A DNA stretch of 43,147 nt from NCBI GenBank assembly GCA_963974595.1, contig CAXBDA010000027.1:1-43147 (forward strand), in the 5' to 3' direction. Below, piece by piece: positions 39,852-43,147 of this stretch. Every line of letters starts with the position of its first letter. The first letter of the stretch is position 1. The DNA is from PZPK01 sp963974595 (GTDB taxonomy: Bacteria; Pseudomonadota; Gammaproteobacteria; Pseudomonadales; Oleiphilaceae). The notes beneath the pieces were generated by a model, which worked only from the letters and a program-made list of their open reading frames with translations, was not told the DNA's origin and did no database searches. The position numbers and the translations under genes are program-made.

Positions 39852-40424
39852 ATGGCCAAAAATGACGACAAAGTTGAGCATGAGCCGCTCACTGAAGAGC
39901 AACGCATAACGGCGCTCGAAGATAAAGTTGGTACCAATAAGATTGTACTGGTCAGCATGGCACTTTTTCTCATTGTTGCTGTGTCTGTATCATCAACCTT
40001 TCTCGTGGTTTCGTTAGTCGGAAAAGATGACACCGCAGTAGAAAGTGAAACGGTGATTGCACTTCAAGAAAGAGTTACCGAACTTGAACAAACCATAGAG
40101 AATATGAAGAAGGCAGCTAAAACATCGCGCAATGAATTACTTGTACTGAAAGAAAAAGTCGAGAACAGTAGTAACTTAAAACTTCAGCAAATTATTCTTG
40201 ATCAAGAGCGCGGCCATCAAACCTTTTTAGATACATTAAGGTCTGGCATGTATGATTTAGCCCATATGCTGCCGGGTTCACGCACGTGGTTAGAAGTCTA
40301 TGGTGAAAAAGTTGATAAAGCCGAAATCTATAGTAAAGATAGAGAAAAGGCCCTTTTGAAACTTCAAAAAGGTGCAATCAGCGAAAAGGCAACAGCAGAC
40401 GATCCCTTCTCTGAAGGTTTCTAA
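39852..40424 (+). CDS. hypothetical single-pass membrane protein with coiled coil
   Basis: I do not recognise this 190-residue protein. An acidic cytoplasmic N-terminus (about 30 residues) is followed by one hydrophobic helix at about 30-56 (VLVSMALFLIVAVSVSSTFL) and then a heptad-rich segment, about 65-105 (VIALQERVTELEQTIENMKK), predicted to be a coiled coil. The rest is charged and helical without conserved motifs that I can name. It was probably inserted with its C-terminus in the periplasm, judging from charges. Its last four bases overlap the convergent AI-2E-family gene. Confidence 0.75.
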   Translation: MAKNDDKVEHEPLTEEQRITALEDKVGTNKIVLVSMALFLIVAVSVSSTFLVVSLVGKDDTAVESETVIALQERVTELEQTIENMKKAAKTSRNELLVLKEKVENSSNLKLQQIILDQERGHQTFLDTLRSGMYDLAHMLPGSRTWLEVYGEKVDKAEIYSKDREKALLKLQKGAISEKATADDPFSEGF

Positions 40425-41497
40425 ATTTTCTTTTTCTGCTTCTTTTTCTTTCCTACAGGCGTATGGGGCTCAACATCCGGGCCCATTAATACCGCCAGCC
40501 AATGTGTTTCGTCACTACTTTCAAACGCAATTTTTAACATCATCGTTAAGGGCACCGACAGCAACATGCCGACGGGGCCTAATACCCAGCCCCAAAAAAC
40601 TAACGACAAGAAGACAATTAGCGTTGATAAGCCTAAACCTTTGCCCATATAACGCGGTTCAATAACATTTCCCATCAACAAATTGGCGGTCAAATACCCT
40701 AAACCGGTAAATAACATATAAAACGGCCCAAGCTGAACCAAGGCCAAGAGCATAGCCGGAACAGCGGCGATAATAGAGCCGATGTTAGGAATAAAGTTAA
40801 ACAAGAAAGCAATCAAGGCCCATAACAACGGGTATTCGACCCCCAAAACCCACAACCAGATATAAATTAATAAACCCGTTGCTAAACTGACGAGTACTTT
40901 AATCGTCATATATTGCTTCACATTATCCAGGAAGCGCTCTATATGTCTCATATGATCACTGCTTTCACCAAAGGCTTTTTGCAGTTTGGCCGGCAGTGAT
41001 ACCCCCTCAAATAACATAAAAATAACCGTCAGAATAATCAGAAAGGAATTTGATAACACTCCGCCTAAATTCCCGAGGGTATCGATAGCCAACTTAAACA
41101 GGGTAGATGGGTCAAAGTATTGCATGAGTTTTTCACGAGGAATATCGACTCCCCATGAATTTAAATGCCCAACCACACCACCTAGAAGACCACGTAAACG
41201 CTCTTGATATATAGGTAAATCTTTAGAAAAGTCACTCAACGATGTGGTGATAATAGACAGTAAAATAAGCTGAAAAAGACTAATGAACAAGACCACCAAA
41301 ATTAATGATAACCAGGCCGGTAAACCTTTACGCTGCATCAATAAGAAAGGTGGTGCACAAATAATCGCAAAAAAACCCGATAGCAGGAAGGTAACCATAA
41401 TGGATTCAGCTGAACGAATTCCGGCAATCACCACAATGAAAGCGGCAAAAATAAACAACACTCGTGTCGCTGCCGAGTAGTTATGATCAGTTTGCAT
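40421..41497 (-). CDS. AI-2E family transporter (PerM/TqsA-like)
   Basis: A 358-residue polytopic inner-membrane protein of the autoinducer-2-exporter-like family, with about eight hydrophobic segments. The central conserved part is seen in YMTIKVLVSLATGLLIYIWL, YPLLWALIAFLFNFIPNIGS, NLLMGNVIEPRYMGKGLGLS and LIVFLSLVFWGWVLGPVGML. The tail is very basic (GKKKKQKKKI). Members may export AI-2 or act as ion antiporters or permeases; the substrate is not predictable. AAAGGA precedes the ATG by eight bases. It follows the aspartokinase on the same strand with a 38-base gap and may be co-transcribed. Confidence 0.88.
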   Translation of the reverse strand: MQTDHNYSAATRVLFIFAAFIVVIAGIRSAESIMVTFLLSGFFAIICAPPFLLMQRKGLPAWLSLILVVLFISLFQLILLSIITTSLSDFSKDLPIYQERLRGLLGGVVGHLNSWGVDIPREKLMQYFDPSTLFKLAIDTLGNLGGVLSNSFLIILTVIFMLFEGVSLPAKLQKAFGESSDHMRHIERFLDNVKQYMTIKVLVSLATGLLIYIWLWVLGVEYPLLWALIAFLFNFIPNIGSIIAAVPAMLLALVQLGPFYMLFTGLGYLTANLLMGNVIEPRYMGKGLGLSTLIVFLSLVFWGWVLGPVGMLLSVPLTMMLKIAFESSDETHWLAVLMGPDVEPHTPVGKKKKQKKKI

Positions 41498-41535
41498 CGT
41501 ATGTCCTTTTAAGTTATTCCAGATTTATTGAACAA

Positions 41536-42981
41536 CTATTCACTTACCCAACTCACCGCTCTACCGTGTTTATGAATTTCCACCAAACAACGGTGCAAAC
41601 TCTTCACTGCAAGCTCATAGTCATCCTCATTGATCACAAATTGCATATCCACCTGACGCATAGTCTGATGCATGGCTAACACACTGATATTTTGCTCGGC
41701 CAAAGCGCCGACTGTTTGGGCCAAAATACCGGGGACTTTCATATTACTGCCAATTGCTGACACAATCGCAACTTTTGATTGGTTAATTTCAGCCTCTGGA
41801 AACGTATTTTTTATTTCTGTGATAATTCGTTTGATTGTTTTCAGGTTCGTCGCCAAATAATGGGTAATGGTATTGGCATTCAGATCCTTTGATACAACAC
41901 GGCCTTTAAAACGACGAATTAAAGAAATAAGTTGCTGATCGTAATAATCGACATTGGCCGTCATTCCCTGATCAAACACCTCGAGCGCATAAATACCTTT
42001 GCAACCGGCAATAATTTCAACACGCGGTGAATCACTCACATAATCACCGGTAATTAAAGTCCCCGGATGATCCGGTTCAAAGGTATTGCGCACGCTAAGC
42101 GTAATGTTATTGCAACGTAAACCTTGAGCTGCTTTCGGGTGAATCGCTTCCATGCCCAGATTAGCTAATTGATCGGCAACATCGTAATTAGTGCGACCAA
42201 TCGCAATAGCATTTTGCTCACCTACCAAGCGTGGATCTGCTGTACTTAAGTGGAATTCTTTGTGTATAACCGCCTGTGTCGCTTTTGTCAAAACAGCAAC
42301 CCGGCTAAAGGTCATTTCGCTGTAACCCCGATCAAAGGTAGACATTAAACCTTCTTCACTATGCGCATAACCTGTGGCAATGGGGATCTGTTCACTTGGC
42401 TCTAATGCTTGAAAGGCATCCAGGATTCGTTTATCCAGAGAGGTTTGTTTGCCGCACCGCCATGCTGTCAGATCGACAAAACAGGCATTCAAACCATCTC
42501 GCTGAAGTAGTTTAGCCGTATTCCACGCACTGTGGGCTTCGCCAATACTGGCGAGCATTTCTCGCACGGTTGCCAAATGAGCGCTTAATTCGAAATGCCC
42601 GTGCTGACATAAGCGCTGTAAATCTAAAAGGCATTGTTCAGCATCATCTAAACGTTCCCCAATAAAATCATTGGCTTCTGTTAACGTTTCACCTTCACCA
42701 AATAAACCTGTGTTAATCGCAAACATATCTGACTTTAAAGACTGCAACTTTGCTCGCCAACTATCATCACCTAGACTATTTGCAAAAAGTGCATAGATCC
42801 CCGGTTCACTGGTTTTTTTGTGTTCTAAAAGTGCATCGGTCATACCACCGTAAGCTGAGACCACAAAAATCCGGTTATACAAGGTATCTTTGCCACGGGG
42901 TCGTTTAATAATATTGTCACGAATAGCGGCATAATTATTCATTGAAGTACCGCCAATTTTCTCAACGCTATGCGATTTCAT
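41536..42981 (-). CDS. ask: aspartate kinase, ectoine-associated type (Ask_Ect-like)
   Basis: A 481-residue enzyme that phosphorylates aspartate, the first step to lysine, threonine, methionine and, in halophiles, ectoine. The N-terminal VEKIGGTSM replaces the usual KFGGTSV, and FVVSAYGGMTDALLEHKKT is typical of the specialised kinases encoded with ectABC. Two C-terminal ACT regions are visible (about 340-400 and SAIGSNMKVPGILAQTVGAL with ISVLAMHQTMRQVDMQFVIN). The usual feedback-inhibition pattern seems altered, which fits osmotic rather than amino-acid control. No ect genes are in the window; ectABC, if linked, would be beyond 43147, but there is a promoter between, so it is not obviously in their operon. 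Group assignment was made by eye. Confidence 0.85.
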   Translation of the reverse strand: MKSHSVEKIGGTSMNNYAAIRDNIIKRPRGKDTLYNRIFVVSAYGGMTDALLEHKKTSEPGIYALFANSLGDDSWRAKLQSLKSDMFAINTGLFGEGETLTEANDFIGERLDDAEQCLLDLQRLCQHGHFELSAHLATVREMLASIGEAHSAWNTAKLLQRDGLNACFVDLTAWRCGKQTSLDKRILDAFQALEPSEQIPIATGYAHSEEGLMSTFDRGYSEMTFSRVAVLTKATQAVIHKEFHLSTADPRLVGEQNAIAIGRTNYDVADQLANLGMEAIHPKAAQGLRCNNITLSVRNTFEPDHPGTLITGDYVSDSPRVEIIAGCKGIYALEVFDQGMTANVDYYDQQLISLIRRFKGRVVSKDLNANTITHYLATNLKTIKRIITEIKNTFPEAEINQSKVAIVSAIGSNMKVPGILAQTVGALAEQNISVLAMHQTMRQVDMQFVINEDDYELAVKSLHRCLVEIHKHGRAVSWVSE

Positions 42982-43070
42982 TCACGAGATCCCGTTCTAT
43001 AAAGTTTCAAAAATAAAGTGTCTACAGCCACGCCCAGAGACGTTACTAACGGGCCTGTAAAAGGGCGATT

Positions 43071-43098
43071 ATTCTACGTTATTCACTTGATTTGTCTA
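43071..43098 (-). promoter_or_regulatory. putative promoter of the aspartokinase gene
   Basis: Read on the minus strand, TAGACA (43093-43098) and TAGAAT (43071-43076) are 16 bases apart, each five of six or near to sigma-70 consensus. It lies about 90 bases before the ATG. Confidence 0.45.
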
Positions 43099-43147
43099 TA
43101 TTCTAATCAATTAATAGCGCCATCAATCTGAAGAAATAGAATTGAGC

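Noticed and set aside
1..43147. Prophage, insertion sequence, CRISPR array, tRNA or integrative element
   Set aside because: No transposase, integrase, phage structural gene, regular spacer array or tRNA cloverleaf was recognised on either strand.

Overview
The window reads as ordinary chromosomal backbone of a free-living, probably marine, gammaproteobacterium with moderately AT-rich DNA. The evidence is the set of single-copy genes (trmB, comM, ubiK, glnK-amtB, rapA, yheU, radC, rpmB-rpmG, engB, coaD-yfhL, mrcB, dsbA, cytochrome c4), protein signatures typical of Oceanospirillales/Pseudomonadales-like lineages, and an aspartokinase of the ectoine-associated type. The genus cannot be fixed from the sequence alone. 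I see no prophage, insertion sequence, CRISPR array, tRNA or rRNA.

Layout. 1-3.4 kb: the 3' part of a QseC-like sensor kinase, a small lipoprotein, an OhrR-type peroxide-sensing MarR regulator, a complete vapBC-type toxin-antitoxin pair with its own operator, and a TetR regulator. 3.6-7.5 kb: a Na+/phosphate cotransporter, an MmcQ/YjbR protein and an AidB-type acyl-CoA dehydrogenase. 7.5-11 kb: a small hypothetical protein, then PBP1B (mrcB) overlapping a TPR lipoprotein that is a good candidate for its LpoP-type activator. 11-16 kb, minus strand: OlsB-like GNAT N-acyltransferase, trmB, a GlxA-type AraC regulator, comM/yifB and ubiK. 16-18 kb: glnK-amtB behind a recognisable sigma-54 promoter and an NtrC site. 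18.4-27.3 kb: a PilZ protein, then eight close-packed plus-strand genes: molybdopterin oxidoreductase, yheU, a SWIM zinc-finger protein, a conserved small protein, a GST, rapA, a DUF3820 protein and a periplasmic PEBP protein. 27.3-31 kb: a REP-like palindromic element, DUF1244, radC behind a strong hairpin, rpmB-rpmG (rpmG is only 51 codons), an EEP phosphatase/nuclease and dsbA. 31.3-34.6 kb: a surface-type lipoprotein subtilase followed 3 bases later by a PrcB-like lipoprotein. 34.6-43.1 kb: cytochrome c4, engB, a TetR/aldehyde dehydrogenase divergent pair with a perfect 24-base palindrome between them, coaD, yfhL ferredoxin, a coiled-coil membrane protein, an AI-2E-family permease and an ectoine-type aspartokinase.

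The best leads are the subtilase/PrcB-like lipoprotein pair, which resembles the dentilisin (PrtP-PrcB) arrangement; an orphan plus-strand terminator preceded by small hairpins, which suggests a small RNA near 13 kb; a separate SWIM protein encoded in the same gene run as the SWI2/SNF2 ATPase RapA; and several well-formed operators. None of these is proven novel from sequence alone.
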